64,000 nt of DNA from assembly GCA_947174505.1 (NCBI GenBank), contig CAMWJF010000005.1, positions 55,316 to 119,315 of the forward strand. The letters are read 5' to 3'. Below the pieces are notes generated by a model that was given only the letters and a program-made list of their open reading frames with translations, was not told the origin of the DNA and did no database searches. Below are positions 17,105 to 26,323 of this stretch, one piece after another. The first letter of the stretch is position 1. Each line of letters opens with the position of its first letter. Source of the stretch: an uncultured Lachnospiraceae bacterium (GTDB taxonomy: Bacteria; Bacillota; Clostridia; Lachnospirales; Lachnospiraceae). A program made the position numbers and the translations under genes.

Positions 17105-17836
17105 ATGTATACATTTGACGGAAGAGTGCGGTACAGCGAGGTAGGGGAGGACGGCCTCTTAAGCCTGCAGTCGCTGCTGGACTATTTTCAGGACTGCTCT
17201 ACGTTTCATTCCGAGGATATCGGGCTTGGATTGGAATATATGGATAAGATCAGACAGGTTTGGCTTCTGTCAGCATGGCAGATCTGCATAGGGCGGTATC
17301 CGAAGTACGGCGAACGGATTGTGGTTGGCACAGCGCCTTATGAGTTCAGAGGCTTTATGGGGCTTCGGAATTTCCTGATGCAGACGGAAGAGGGAGAGGC
17401 GCTGGCTTGGGCCAATTCCATATGGACGCTGATGGACAGGGAGAAAATGCGCCCCGTTAAACCGAATGAGGATATGCGGGCCGGATATGTGCCGGAGGAA
17501 AAGTACCCGATGGACTATGCGCCAAGAAAGATTGCAATGCCTGCGGACGGACAGCCGTTGGAAGCGTTTACGGTCAAACCGCACCATCTTGACACCAATC
17601 ATCATGTCAATAACGGACAGTATGTGCGCATGGCGATGGACTGCATTCCGGGCGGGTTCAAGATCAGCCAGCTTCGCGTGGAGTACAAGGGTCAGGCAGT
17701 TCTGGGGGACGAAATTTATCCCATAGCGGCAGCGGGGGCGGACGGGAAGCTGTACACTGTTTCCCTCAATGGGGCGGACGCCAGCCCCTACTGCGTTGTG
17801 GAGTTTACTTCACAAGCCCGGCCAGACCCTGCCTGA
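17105..17836 (+). CDS. Acyl-ACP thioesterase (FatA-like, double hotdog)
   Basis: 243 residues, the size of bacterial acyl-ACP thioesterases with two hotdog folds. The first hotdog starts at YSEVGEDGLLSLQSLLDYFQD; the second carries LDTNHHVNNGQYV near residue 160, with the Asn/His typical of the family. These enzymes release free fatty acids from acyl-ACP, setting chain length or fatty acid export. It stands alone between hydF and cvfB. Confidence 0.88.
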   Translation: MYTFDGRVRYSEVGEDGLLSLQSLLDYFQDCSTFHSEDIGLGLEYMDKIRQVWLLSAWQICIGRYPKYGERIVVGTAPYEFRGFMGLRNFLMQTEEGEALAWANSIWTLMDREKMRPVKPNEDMRAGYVPEEKYPMDYAPRKIAMPADGQPLEAFTVKPHHLDTNHHVNNGQYVRMAMDCIPGGFKISQLRVEYKGQAVLGDEIYPIAAAGADGKLYTVSLNGADASPYCVVEFTSQARPDPA

Positions 17837-17898
17837 CAGGCAAACTGTGCCTGCACGAATTTGACGGGAAGACGAACACAACAGAAATGGAGATAAAC

Positions 17899-18738
17899 AT
17901 GATTCAATTAGGTGAAATACAAACCTTAAAAATTGTAAAAAGGGTAGATTTCGGCGTTTACCTGTATGATGGGGCAAATACGGAGGAGCGCGTCCTCCTG
18001 CCGAAAAAACAGGTGCCGGAGGGCGCAGCGAATGGCGATGAAGTGGAGGTTTTTGTGTACCGCGACTCCAAGGACAGACTGATTGCCACCACGAACAGAC
18101 CGAAGCTCACTTTGCACGGAGTGGAGAGACTGCGGGTGGCGCAGGTGGGAAAGATCGGTGCCTTTCTGGACTGGGGGCTGGAGAAGGATCTGCTTCTGCC
18201 TTTTAAGGAACAGACAAGAAGGGTGTCCGCCGGGGAGGAGTGTCTTGCCGCACTTTATATTGATAAGTCGGACAGGCTCTGTGCAACCATGAATGTGTAC
18301 CCTTATCTGAAAAATAACAGCGGTTATAAAAAGGACGACCGTGTCAGTGGCACCGTCTATGAGATCAGCCCTAATTTTGGCGCGTTTGTGGCGGTGGACG
18401 ACCAGTATTCGGGGCTGATTCCGAAACAGGAGCTGTACGGGAATGTGGCTGTAGGAGATACCGTGAACGCCCGCGTCACGGCGGTGAAGGAGGACGGAAA
18501 GCTGGATCTGAGCATCCGCGAAAAGGCGTATCTGCAGATTGCGGATGATGCGGAGAAAGTGATGCGGGTGATTGACAGCCTTGACGGGGTACTGCCTTTT
18601 AACGATAAGGCGTCGCCGGAGGTCATCCGCCAGGAGATGCAGATGAGTAAGAACGAATTCAAACGCGCGGTGGGAAACCTGTTAAAAGCGGGTAAAATTA
18701 CGATAACGGAGAAGGCGATAAAACGTAATGACGAGTAA
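17899..18738 (+). CDS. cvfB: S1 RNA-binding protein of the CvfB family
   Basis: About 279 residues with tandem S1-type OB folds: LGEIQTLKIVKRVDFGVYLYD at the start, KIGAFLDWGLEKDLLLPFKEQ, then ISPNFGAFVAVDDQYSGLIPKQE. A winged-helix-like C-terminus is present (MQMSKNEFKRAVGNLLKAGKI). CvfB was described as a virulence regulator and RNA binder in Staphylococcus. ATG 17899 has GGAG six bases upstream, better than the in-frame ATG at 17887. It overlaps the next gene by 11 bases. Confidence 0.85.
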   Translation: MIQLGEIQTLKIVKRVDFGVYLYDGANTEERVLLPKKQVPEGAANGDEVEVFVYRDSKDRLIATTNRPKLTLHGVERLRVAQVGKIGAFLDWGLEKDLLLPFKEQTRRVSAGEECLAALYIDKSDRLCATMNVYPYLKNNSGYKKDDRVSGTVYEISPNFGAFVAVDDQYSGLIPKQELYGNVAVGDTVNARVTAVKEDGKLDLSIREKAYLQIADDAEKVMRVIDSLDGVLPFNDKASPEVIRQEMQMSKNEFKRAVGNLLKAGKITITEKAIKRNDE

Positions 18739-20080
18739 AAGAGCGAACTGGTTGTTTTTGACTATCATACTGGTGCATTTCGGGGTGGTGGCGTTTCTGA
18801 TTTTTGGAGGGGGGCTCCTGCCCGACAGTCTTGTACTGAACTTTCTGCTGAGTCAGGGGATTTTGGTTGTGCCGACTCTGATCTTTTTGCTGATTTTCGA
18901 GCGAAGGGAGCGGCAGCCTGTGCCTCCTGTGCCGGGTGCGCCGCAGATACCGATGTCGGGTATGGCGCAGGTGCCGATGTCAGGTGCGCCGCATATGCCA
19001 ATGCCAGGTATGCCGCAGGCGCCGATGCCAGGTACGCCGCAGATGCCGATGCCGGGTATGGCGCATATGCCGATGTCGGGTATGGCGCAGGTGCCGATGC
19101 CCGACATGGCGAATGCGCCCCGCGCCCCGCGGCCGTTAGAGGCGGCGGCATTCCACAGGGTTAAGATTTCCACCCTGCTGATGATTGCCCTGTGTACCTT
19201 CCTGATTATGCCGCTTGTCACAGTGCTCAACACGCTGACTATGTTTTTTACGGACAACGCGGTAGCGGCTCTGGAAGGAGACATTGTAAGCACGCCCTTT
19301 CCGGCGATGCTCTTTATGATAGGGATATTCGGACCCTTTTGTGAGGAATTTGTCTTTCGGGGTGTGATATACAGAAGCTACAGGAGAAGTGGGGAGTGGG
19401 AAAATAACATGCGTTATAAAACGCTTCGGAATAACGGCGTATCGGCGGTTATCCTGTCATCGCTTCTCTTCGGTCTGATGCATATGAATTTTAATCAGGC
19501 GGTTTACGCTTTTGCAATCGGTGTTTTTCTGGTGATGCTGGTGGAGGCGGCGGGAAGCCTGTGGGCCTCTGTTTTCTGCCATATGTTTTTTAATTCCTGT
19601 CAGGTTGTGCTGATGTATGTGTCTGAAAGTCTTTTGGACAGTGTATACGGGCAGGCTGTGAACGAGACGGCGGGACAGTTGACGACGCAGGACCTTCTGG
19701 CGGCGCTTTCCATTTATCTGGTGATCGCGGCCGTCACAACGCCTATTGCCGGCTGCGTTATTGCGTGGATCGCGAAGAATGAGGGGCGGCAGGAGGTGTT
19801 CCGGGCGCTGTTTCGGCGGGGCGGGCGCACAGTCGGCCGGGGGATGCCGGAGCCGAATGTGCCGCCGCAGCCTGCACAGTGGAATGGTCAGACGCCGCTG
19901 CAGTCCGCACAGTGGAATCAGCAGATGCCGCCGCCTGCACAGTGGAACGGTCAGACGCCGCCGCAGCTGGTACAGTGGAGTGTGTCCGAGCCGCGCGCAG
20001 ACTATCTTCTGAGCGTACCGCTGATTATAGCAGTGGTGCTCTGCCTGGGGTACATGAGTCTGGAGCTGTTTCTTTTATAG
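18728..20080 (+). CDS. CPBP-family intramembrane metalloprotease with Pro/Met repeats
   Basis: 450 residues. Two N-terminal membrane helices are followed by a Pro/Met-rich segment of seven 8-residue repeats (about residues 76-131). A multi-helix CPBP (Abi) core follows, with EEFVFRGVIYRSYR and FGLMHMNFNQAVYA, the Glu-Glu and His motifs of this glutamic/metalloprotease family. A second low-complexity stretch (PAQWNGQTP/QSAQWNQQMP) precedes a last helix. CPBP proteins process prenylated or secreted peptides; the repeats suggest a cytoplasmic tether or protein-binding region. Translationally coupled to cvfB by an 11-base overlap. Confidence 0.85.
   Translation: MTSKRANWLFLTIILVHFGVVAFLIFGGGLLPDSLVLNFLLSQGILVVPTLIFLLIFERRERQPVPPVPGAPQIPMSGMAQVPMSGAPHMPMPGMPQAPMPGTPQMPMPGMAHMPMSGMAQVPMPDMANAPRAPRPLEAAAFHRVKISTLLMIALCTFLIMPLVTVLNTLTMFFTDNAVAALEGDIVSTPFPAMLFMIGIFGPFCEEFVFRGVIYRSYRRSGEWENNMRYKTLRNNGVSAVILSSLLFGLMHMNFNQAVYAFAIGVFLVMLVEAAGSLWASVFCHMFFNSCQVVLMYVSESLLDSVYGQAVNETAGQLTTQDLLAALSIYLVIAAVTTPIAGCVIAWIAKNEGRQEVFRALFRRGGRTVGRGMPEPNVPPQPAQWNGQTPLQSAQWNQQMPPPAQWNGQTPPQLVQWSVSEPRADYLLSVPLIIAVVLCLGYMSLELFLL
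18953..19120 (+). repeat. 24-bp tandem repeats encoding MxGxxxxP
   Basis: Seven in-frame 24-base units (CCGATGTCGGGTATGGCGCA-like) each encode M-[S/P]-G-x-x-x-x-P. Units differ at a few positions; copy number could vary by slippage or recombination. Confidence 0.85.
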
Positions 20081-20149
20081 GAGATTTTTGACGTGCATAA
20101 GTAGACTCGGGATGCTTTGTAAGCTTTTCCGCTCTGCCTATGTGCGCAA

Positions 20150-20180
20150 AAAAATAACGGCTGTTCAAGCCGTTATTTTT
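20150..20180. terminator. Bidirectional terminator between the CPBP gene and yjfB
   Basis: Perfect 12-bp arms (20150-20161, 20169-20180) with A-rich left and T-rich right ends around a 7-base loop. It serves both converging genes. Confidence 0.85.
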
Positions 20181-20186
20181 CGTTGT

Positions 20187-20378
20187 TTAGACTGTCATAT
20201 CAAAGTTTCCGCCGATGTGGGGATTGACGGACAGCTCCATTGCCGCCGCGTCCATCATGCCGACAACCTGACTGCCTGTGGTTTCAGCCTGATCCAGAGA
20301 TTTGGCAAGCATTGCTACGCCAAAGGCGTCATTTGTTTTGGCGCTGGACATGGCCATAGATAATCCTGCAATATCCAT
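20187..20378 (-). CDS. YjfB-family small protein (putative motility protein)
   Basis: 63 residues beginning MDIAGLSMAMSSAKTNDAFG and containing AMLAKSLDQAE, matching the small YjfB family often annotated as putative motility protein; its function is not established. I chose the ATG at 20378, which gives the family's MDI start. A GTG four codons upstream (20390) is closer to the AAAGG ribosome site. No flagellar genes are present in the window. Confidence 0.75.
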   Translation of the reverse strand: MDIAGLSMAMSSAKTNDAFGVAMLAKSLDQAETTGSQVVGMMDAAAMELSVNPHIGGNFDMTV

Positions 20379-20625
20379 AAGAATCACCAACCTTTCTTCC
20401 GTTTCATTTTAACATATCTCCGGCTATGGTAACAATATGCAATTTTAACAATACCGTGAAAACCTTTAAATCGTCAAAAATCTTAAAAAATACACAAAAA
20501 ATTCACGAATGCAGGTAGATTTTTTTGTAGATATAGATTAAAATAATACCTAGCTTTTGCTTTTTCGGAAAATCTGGGGTGAAAAGGCATAGTGAATTGT
20601 TACGAAACTTAAGAGGGGTGGGGGA

Positions 20626-21714
20626 ATGATTTCAAATCAGATTTTGCAAAATACAATTGAAGGTCTGAAAGCTATCGCCAGAGTGGAACTCTGCGTCATG
20701 GATGTGGACGGGAAGACTGCGGCCATGACGGCGGAGGAGATGGAACGGTGCGGCAGGGCGGCCGCAGAGTTCGCACAGTCCCCGGCTGATTCGCAGGAGA
20801 TTCAGGGATATCAGTATTTTAAAATTTTTGATGAGCAGCAGCTGGAGTATATTCTGGTGGCAGGCGGTGTGGGCGAGGACGTTTACATGGTCGGAAAAAT
20901 GGTGGCGTTCCAGATTCAGAATCTGCTGATTGCCTACAAGGAGCGGTTTGACAAGGACAATTTCGTGAAAAACCTGCTTCTGGATAACCTGCTTCTGGTG
21001 GACATATACAGCCGCGCGAAGAAGTTACATATCCAGACGGATGTCAGGCGGGTGGCGCTTATTGTGGAGACGGACAATGTCAAGGACTGCAATGCCCTTG
21101 AGAGCGTGCGCGCTTATTTCGGTGTGAGCAATAAGGACTTTATCACTGCCGTGGATGAAAATAATGTCATTGTGGTGAAAGATCTGTCCGAGGACGACAG
21201 CCCGCGGGAGATCGAGAGGTGCGCAGCCGCGGTAGCGGCCTATCTGCGCAAGGAGAGCTTTAAGAACGTCCGTGTTGCCTACGGTACAGTAGTAAATGAG
21301 ATCAAAGGCGTGAGCAGCTCCTATAAGGAGGCGAAAATGGCGCTGGACGTGGGAAAGATTTTCTTCGGCGAGCGCGACGTGATCGCTTACAGCGAGCTTG
21401 GCATCGGGCGGTTGATCTACCAGCTTCCCATTCCCCTGTGCAAGATGTTTATTAAGGAGATTTTTGACGGCAAGAGCCCTGACGAGTTCGATGAGGAGAC
21501 ACTTGTCACCATCAACAAGTTTTTCGAGAACTCCCTGAACGTGTCGGAGACTTCCAGACAGCTCTTTATCCACAGAAATACGCTGGTCTACCGTCTGGAT
21601 AAGCTGCAGAAGAGCACGGGGCTTGACCTGCGGGTGTTTGAGGACGCCATCACGTTTAAGATTGCGCTGATGGTCGTAAAATATATGAAGTACATGGAGT
21701 CGTTCGAGTTTTAG
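20626..21714 (+). CDS. CdaR/PucR-type transcriptional regulator
   Basis: 362 residues. The C-terminal PucR-type helix-turn-helix is clear (about residues 295-355: ENSLNVSETSRQLFIHRNTL, VYRLDKLQKSTGLD). A GGDEF-like CdaR middle domain precedes it (ARVALIVETDN, VRVAYGT, SSYKEAKMAL), and the N-terminus may bind a sugar diacid-like ligand. ATG follows GAGGGGTGGGGG. It lies 15 bases before a small ORF and ftsE, so it may regulate that envelope operon, although targets cannot be read from the sequence. Confidence 0.85.
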   Translation: MISNQILQNTIEGLKAIARVELCVMDVDGKTAAMTAEEMERCGRAAAEFAQSPADSQEIQGYQYFKIFDEQQLEYILVAGGVGEDVYMVGKMVAFQIQNLLIAYKERFDKDNFVKNLLLDNLLLVDIYSRAKKLHIQTDVRRVALIVETDNVKDCNALESVRAYFGVSNKDFITAVDENNVIVVKDLSEDDSPREIERCAAAVAAYLRKESFKNVRVAYGTVVNEIKGVSSSYKEAKMALDVGKIFFGERDVIAYSELGIGRLIYQLPIPLCKMFIKEIFDGKSPDEFDEETLVTINKFFENSLNVSETSRQLFIHRNTLVYRLDKLQKSTGLDLRVFEDAITFKIALMVVKYMKYMESFEF

Positions 21715-21729
21715 CATGGAGGAAAGGAT

Positions 21730-21873
21730 ATGGCAGAAATTATGACAGACAAACAGTTTGATAAAATCATTAAAATGATTTCCATGATTTTGGATGGATG
21801 TAAGGACTTGGATGAAGCGAAAAAGAAAGTCAATGAGCTTTCTGACAATACAAGCAAGAACACAGAAGAATAA
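21730..21873 (+). CDS. 47-residue small protein upstream of ftsE
   Basis: ATG 21730 is preceded by GGAGGAAAGG. The product (starting MAEIMTDKQFDKIIKMISMI, ending in a polar tail NTSKNTEE) is an amphipathic helical protein without membrane segment or recognised domain. The strong ribosome site and tight spacing (15 bases from the regulator, 18 to ftsE) argue that it is real. Confidence 0.65.
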   Translation: MAEIMTDKQFDKIIKMISMILDGCKDLDEAKKKVNELSDNTSKNTEE

Positions 21874-21891
21874 AATTAGGAGATAGGAAAC

Positions 21892-22623
21892 GTGGCAGTT
21901 AAGAAGAGAAGAAGAGCCCCCGCGGTGGAAAATGAAATCATCAACCTGACGAATGTGAGCAAGGCTTACTCAACCGGCGCACCGGCCTTAAAAGATGTGA
22001 ACCTTCATATCAGCAGGGGTGAGTTCGTTTTTATCGTGGGAGACAGCGGGTCGGGGAAATCCACCCTGATTAAGCTGCTTTTGAGAGAGCTTACCATCAC
22101 CAGCGGCTATATCAATGTGATGGGCTATGATCTTTCCAAAATCAAGCACAGAAAGATTCCGAAATTCAGAAGAAATCTGGGGATCGTGTTTCAGGACTTC
22201 CGTCTTTTAAAGGACAGGAATGTCTATGAGAATGTGGCTTTTGCCCAGCGTATTATCCAGAAATCGAATAAGGAGATCAAGAAAAATGTGCCCAGCATTT
22301 TAGCCATTGTGGGGCTTGCGGGCAAATATAAGGCGAAGCCCAGGCAGCTCTCCGGCGGTGAACAGCAGAGAGTGGCGCTTGCGCGCGCGCTTGTGAACCA
22401 GCCGACGATTCTGCTGGCGGACGAGCCTACGGGTAATCTGGATCCGAAAAATTCATGGGAGATCATGAAGCTTTTGGAGCAGATCAATGAAAACGGAACG
22501 ACTGTTATCGTTGTCACCCATAACCGTGAAATTGTGAACGCGATGCAGAAGCGTGTAGTCACCCTGCGCCGCGGCGTCATTATCAGCGACGAGGAAAAGG
22601 GAGGGTACATCGATGAGGATTAA
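21892..22623 (+). CDS. ftsE: Cell division ATP-binding protein FtsE
   Basis: 243 residues. Walker A GDSGSGKST near residue 51, Q-loop FQDFRLL, signature LSGGEQQR, Walker B ILLADEPTGNLDP and a switch His in VVTHN. FtsE forms with FtsX an ABC-type complex that does not transport but controls peptidoglycan hydrolases at the septum or side wall. GTG start after AGGAGATAGG. Overlaps ftsX by 11 bases; the likely effector, an M23 hydrolase with a coiled coil, is the next gene but one. Confidence 0.95.
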   Translation: MAVKKRRRAPAVENEIINLTNVSKAYSTGAPALKDVNLHISRGEFVFIVGDSGSGKSTLIKLLLRELTITSGYINVMGYDLSKIKHRKIPKFRRNLGIVFQDFRLLKDRNVYENVAFAQRIIQKSNKEIKKNVPSILAIVGLAGKYKAKPRQLSGGEQQRVALARALVNQPTILLADEPTGNLDPKNSWEIMKLLEQINENGTTVIVVTHNREIVNAMQKRVVTLRRGVIISDEEKGGYIDED

Positions 22624-23509
22624 TACACTGTTCTACACGCTTAAGCAGGGCTTCCGCAATATTTTCCGCAATAAGCTCTTTTCGCTGGCGTCGATAGCGA
22701 CCATCGCGGCATGTCTCTTCCTCTTCGGTATTTTTTATGCGGTCTTGGCAAACTTCCAGCATATCGTGAAGAGTGCGGAGGAGGGCGTCTCCGTCTGGGT
22801 TTTCTTTGACGAGGGTATTGAGGACATACGGATTCAGCAGATCGGGGATATGATTTCGAAGAGGCCTGAGGTGGCGAAGATGGAATTTATCTCCGCGCAG
22901 GAGGCATGGGAGAGTTTCCGGGATGAGTATCTGGGCGAGTACGGCGACGGTTTTACGGAGAACCCGCTGGAAAATTCCGCAAACTATCAGGTATATCTGA
23001 ACGATGTGTCCATGCAGTCCGCGCTGGTGACTTATCTGGAATCCATAGACGGTGTGCGGATGGTCAACCGCTCGGAGCTGGTGGCAACCACCCTGACCGG
23101 AATCAATGCACTGATTGCCTACGTTTCCGTGGGCATCATCGCGATTCTTCTGGCAGTATCCATCTTCCTGATCAGCAATACGGTAGCGATCGGCATCTCC
23201 GTCCGCAAGGAAGAGATCAATATTATGAAATATATCGGAGCCACCGACTTTTTCGTCCGTTCCCCCTTTGTGGTGGAAGGTATTATGATCGGACTGATCG
23301 GTGCGGCGATGCCGCTTGGCTTCATTTATACCATCTATAACGTGGTATTGTCTTATGTGACGGACCGATTTCCGCAGCTTTCCTCCCTGTTGAGCTTTGT
23401 GCCGGTGGGAGAGGTCTTTCATGTGCTGGTTCCCATATCGTTGGGGCTTGGCGTGGGTATCGGTTTTCTGGGAAGTATCGTAACGGTGAGAAGGCACTTA
23501 AGGGTCTGA
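22613..23509 (+). CDS. ftsX: Cell division membrane protein FtsX
   Basis: 298 residues. Four membrane helices: one near residues 20-45, then three at about 165-195, 215-245 and 265-295. A large extracytoplasmic loop between the first two (FFDEGIEDIRIQQ, EFISAQEAWESFRDEYL) binds hydrolase activators in characterised FtsX proteins. The conserved NTVAIGISVRKEEINIMKYIGAT stretch before helix 3 is typical. Confidence 0.93.
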   Translation: MRINTLFYTLKQGFRNIFRNKLFSLASIATIAACLFLFGIFYAVLANFQHIVKSAEEGVSVWVFFDEGIEDIRIQQIGDMISKRPEVAKMEFISAQEAWESFRDEYLGEYGDGFTENPLENSANYQVYLNDVSMQSALVTYLESIDGVRMVNRSELVATTLTGINALIAYVSVGIIAILLAVSIFLISNTVAIGISVRKEEINIMKYIGATDFFVRSPFVVEGIMIGLIGAAMPLGFIYTIYNVVLSYVTDRFPQLSSLLSFVPVGEVFHVLVPISLGLGVGIGFLGSIVTVRRHLRV

Positions 23510-23644
23510 TGGCCGCAGGGGAAAATAAGCGGCTGTTGAGAAGGCATTTATTTTTCAGCGGCATGAACGAGCAAATGACCAACGCAGGCGGGCGGGGAGT
23601 GTGCAGGCGTGGGTTTGCGGGTCTGACTATGTAGGGGATAAGGT

Positions 23645-24874
23645 TTGAACACACACATTTGGAAGAGGATAAAAAGAATAACGGGCGTTACATTATGTCT
23701 TGCACTTGTGATTTCCTGTGCCGTGCCGGGGCCTTCTGTGCAGGCGGTTACCAGCGAGAGCATACGCGAGAAGGAACGTGAGATCGAGAAGGCGAAGGAA
23801 CAGGTTTCCGGCTTAAAGAGCAGTCTGACTGATGTGGAGAGGCTGAAAAAGGAGCTGGAGCAGTCGAAAAACGACCTGACGGCTTATGTGCAGCAGTTGG
23901 ACGGGCAGCTTGCTGACATACAGGAGAACATCGCGAAATATAATACAATGATCACCGAAAAGGAAAAAGAGATCGAGGAGACGGCACGTGATCTGGATGA
24001 AGCCCAGCAGCGGCAGACACAGCAGTATGCGGCTATGAAGAAGCGCATCCAGTTTATGTATGAGCGCAGTGACTCCTTCTACATGGAAACTCTTTTCGGC
24101 ACCAACAGTATTGCAGGGATTGTGAACCGCGCCGATTATATTGAGGCGCTTTCCCGCTATGACAGGGATAAGCTGGATGAGTATGTGGAGACCCGCAAGT
24201 ATGTAGAATTGTGCAAGGAAGAGCTGGAGGTGGAAAAGCAGCTTCTGGACGAGGCCAGAGAGGCCGTAGAGCAGGAGGAGGCTAATGTCAACAGCCTGAT
24301 CGGGGAGAAAGAGGCTCAGATTGTATCCGTCAGCGGCGATATCGCAAACAAGGAGGCGGCCATCAAGGAGTATGAGGCCATGATTGCCCAAGAGAATGCC
24401 GAGATTGCCGCGCTGGAGAAGGCGGTGGCTGAGGAGAAAGCCAGGCTGGAGGCGGAGAACGCACAGGCCAGAGTTTATAACGGCGGCATGTTTGCGTGGC
24501 CCTGCCCGGGGTATAAGCGCATTTCCGACGAGTACGGCAATCGCATTCATCCCATTCTCGGTACCCAGCAGTTTCACAACGGATTGGATATGGCGGCGGC
24601 CTCTGGAACGCCGATTCTGGCGGCTTACGACGGCGACGTGGTGGCGGCAGCCTACAGCAGCAGCATGGGCAATTATATTATGATCGACCACGGCAGCGGG
24701 CTTTACACCATTTATATGCACTGCTCCGCCCTGTATGTGGCCAAAGGACAGACCGTTTCCAAAGGGCAGAACATTGCGGCGGTGGGGTCTACCGGCCGTT
24801 CCACAGGCCCGCATCTGCATTTCAGCGTGCGGCTGAACGGAAGCTACGTCAGCCCGTGGAATTACCTAAAATAA
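23645..24874 (+). CDS. EnvC-like M23 peptidoglycan hydrolase with coiled coil
   Basis: 409 residues. Signal peptide (about 1-35), long coiled coil (about 36-275), and a C-terminal LytM/M23 domain with zinc motif HNGLDM near residue 317 and HLHF near 392. All metal ligands are present, so unlike E. coli EnvC it may be catalytically active, like Bacillus CwlO or pneumococcal PcsB. Directly follows ftsEX, which would activate it through the coiled coil. TTG start after GGGGATAAGG. Confidence 0.9.
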   Translation: MNTHIWKRIKRITGVTLCLALVISCAVPGPSVQAVTSESIREKEREIEKAKEQVSGLKSSLTDVERLKKELEQSKNDLTAYVQQLDGQLADIQENIAKYNTMITEKEKEIEETARDLDEAQQRQTQQYAAMKKRIQFMYERSDSFYMETLFGTNSIAGIVNRADYIEALSRYDRDKLDEYVETRKYVELCKEELEVEKQLLDEAREAVEQEEANVNSLIGEKEAQIVSVSGDIANKEAAIKEYEAMIAQENAEIAALEKAVAEEKARLEAENAQARVYNGGMFAWPCPGYKRISDEYGNRIHPILGTQQFHNGLDMAAASGTPILAAYDGDVVAAAYSSSMGNYIMIDHGSGLYTIYMHCSALYVAKGQTVSKGQNIAAVGSTGRSTGPHLHFSVRLNGSYVSPWNYLK

Positions 24875-24904
24875 AATATAATGTGTTTAAGGAGATGACC
24901 CAAA

Positions 24905-26269
24905 TTGGATTTGAGAAACAATAACAACCGCTATTATAATGATTATCCCTATCCGGGGGATGACCGCCAGACCAATCCTTATTATAATAACGGCGGCCCG
25001 GGCAGCTATAACGGCGGTTCCGCCCCCCAGCAGCCTCCCCAGCCCGGTAACGGCAAGGGCAGCGGTTTTCTTCTGGGGATGGTGCTCGGCGTGGCGCTTG
25101 CCACGCTTGTCTGCGGCTTTGTCTTTGTGGGCATGAAGGTTTATGAGGCGGTGGGCAGTAAGGGTACGGCGAAAAAGACAAGCGCGTCCAGTGTTGTCAG
25201 CGAGGACACGGAGAAGAAGCTCAAGGCGATCGAGGACGTGATTGACGAGTATTATTATCAGGACGCGGATATTGATGTGGACGCCATGACCGAAGGTATG
25301 TATGCGGGTATGGTGGGCGCGCTTGGCGATCCTTATTCCGTTTATTATACGGAGGAGGAGTGGAACGACCTGATGCAGGAGACTGCGGGCATCTACTATG
25401 GTATCGGCGCGTACCTGATGATTGATCCCAACACGGGACTTGGAAAAATATCGGGTGTTATAGAAAATACTCCCGCAGAGGAGGCAGGACTCCGCGCGGA
25501 TGATTTGCTTTACCTCGTGGATGGCGAGAGCACCTTGGGAATGGAACTTTCCGAGATTGTGGCCCGGGTGAAGGGCGAGGAGGGCACGGAGGTTCACCTT
25601 ACCATTTACCGCGAGGGTGAGACCGATTATCTGGAGATAGACGTGGAGCGGCGGAAGATCGAGGCGCCTACCGTTAAGTATGAGATACTTGAAAATAACA
25701 TTGGTTATATTCAGATTACTGAGTTTGACGATGTGACTACCGACCAGTTTACCGAGGCGCTGGCCGTGATCAAAGGCTCAGGCGCGAAGGGGCTTGTCCT
25801 TGACCTGCGCGGCAATCCCGGCGGCAGCCTGAACGTGGTGGTGGATATCGCCAGACAGATCCTGCCCAAAGGCCTGATTGTCTATACCGAGGACAAATAC
25901 GGCGAGCGGGACGAGTATACATGCGACGGCAGACATGAACTGGATATGCCGATGGCGGTGCTTGTAAACGGCAATTCCGCAAGTGCGTCCGAGATTCTGG
26001 CGGGCGCGATCAAGGATTATGGGAAGGGAACACTGGTAGGGACGACTACCTTCGGTAAGGGCATCGTCCAGCGCGTGCTGCCCCTGACCGACGGTACGGC
26101 TCTGAAGCTCACGATCAGCGCGTACTATACACCCAACGGCAATAACATCCACGGGGTCGGCATTGAGCCGGATGTGCTCTGCGAGTTCGACAGCGACGCC
26201 TATTATGATGAGGATGTGGATAACCAGCTGGAGAAGGCCCTGGAGGTGCTGGGGGAGAGTAAGAGATGA
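24905..26269 (+). CDS. S41 carboxy-terminal processing protease (CtpA/CtpB family)
   Basis: 454 residues. A cytoplasmic Asn/Tyr/Pro-rich N-terminus (about 1-55), one membrane helix (about 57-80), a PDZ domain (about 155-235) and an S41 catalytic domain. The catalytic Ser360 lies in NSASASEI and the Lys385 in FGKG, spaced 25 residues as in the family. TTG start after AAGGAGATG. Likely trims secreted or envelope proteins in the same pathway as the adjacent hydrolase. Confidence 0.92.
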   Translation: MDLRNNNNRYYNDYPYPGDDRQTNPYYNNGGPGSYNGGSAPQQPPQPGNGKGSGFLLGMVLGVALATLVCGFVFVGMKVYEAVGSKGTAKKTSASSVVSEDTEKKLKAIEDVIDEYYYQDADIDVDAMTEGMYAGMVGALGDPYSVYYTEEEWNDLMQETAGIYYGIGAYLMIDPNTGLGKISGVIENTPAEEAGLRADDLLYLVDGESTLGMELSEIVARVKGEEGTEVHLTIYREGETDYLEIDVERRKIEAPTVKYEILENNIGYIQITEFDDVTTDQFTEALAVIKGSGAKGLVLDLRGNPGGSLNVVVDIARQILPKGLIVYTEDKYGERDEYTCDGRHELDMPMAVLVNGNSASASEILAGAIKDYGKGTLVGTTTFGKGIVQRVLPLTDGTALKLTISAYYTPNGNNIHGVGIEPDVLCEFDSDAYYDEDVDNQLEKALEVLGESKR

Positions 26270-26323
26270 GTCCTGCGCCGAATGAATATAAGGAAGGCGC
26301 GGGGAAGTAGGGGAACATAGGAA

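Noticed and set aside
20400..20625. Riboswitch ahead of the CdaR/PucR-type gene
   Set aside because: The AT-rich 225-base spacer shows no paired core that I recognise from known classes; only promoter-like AT stretches are visible.
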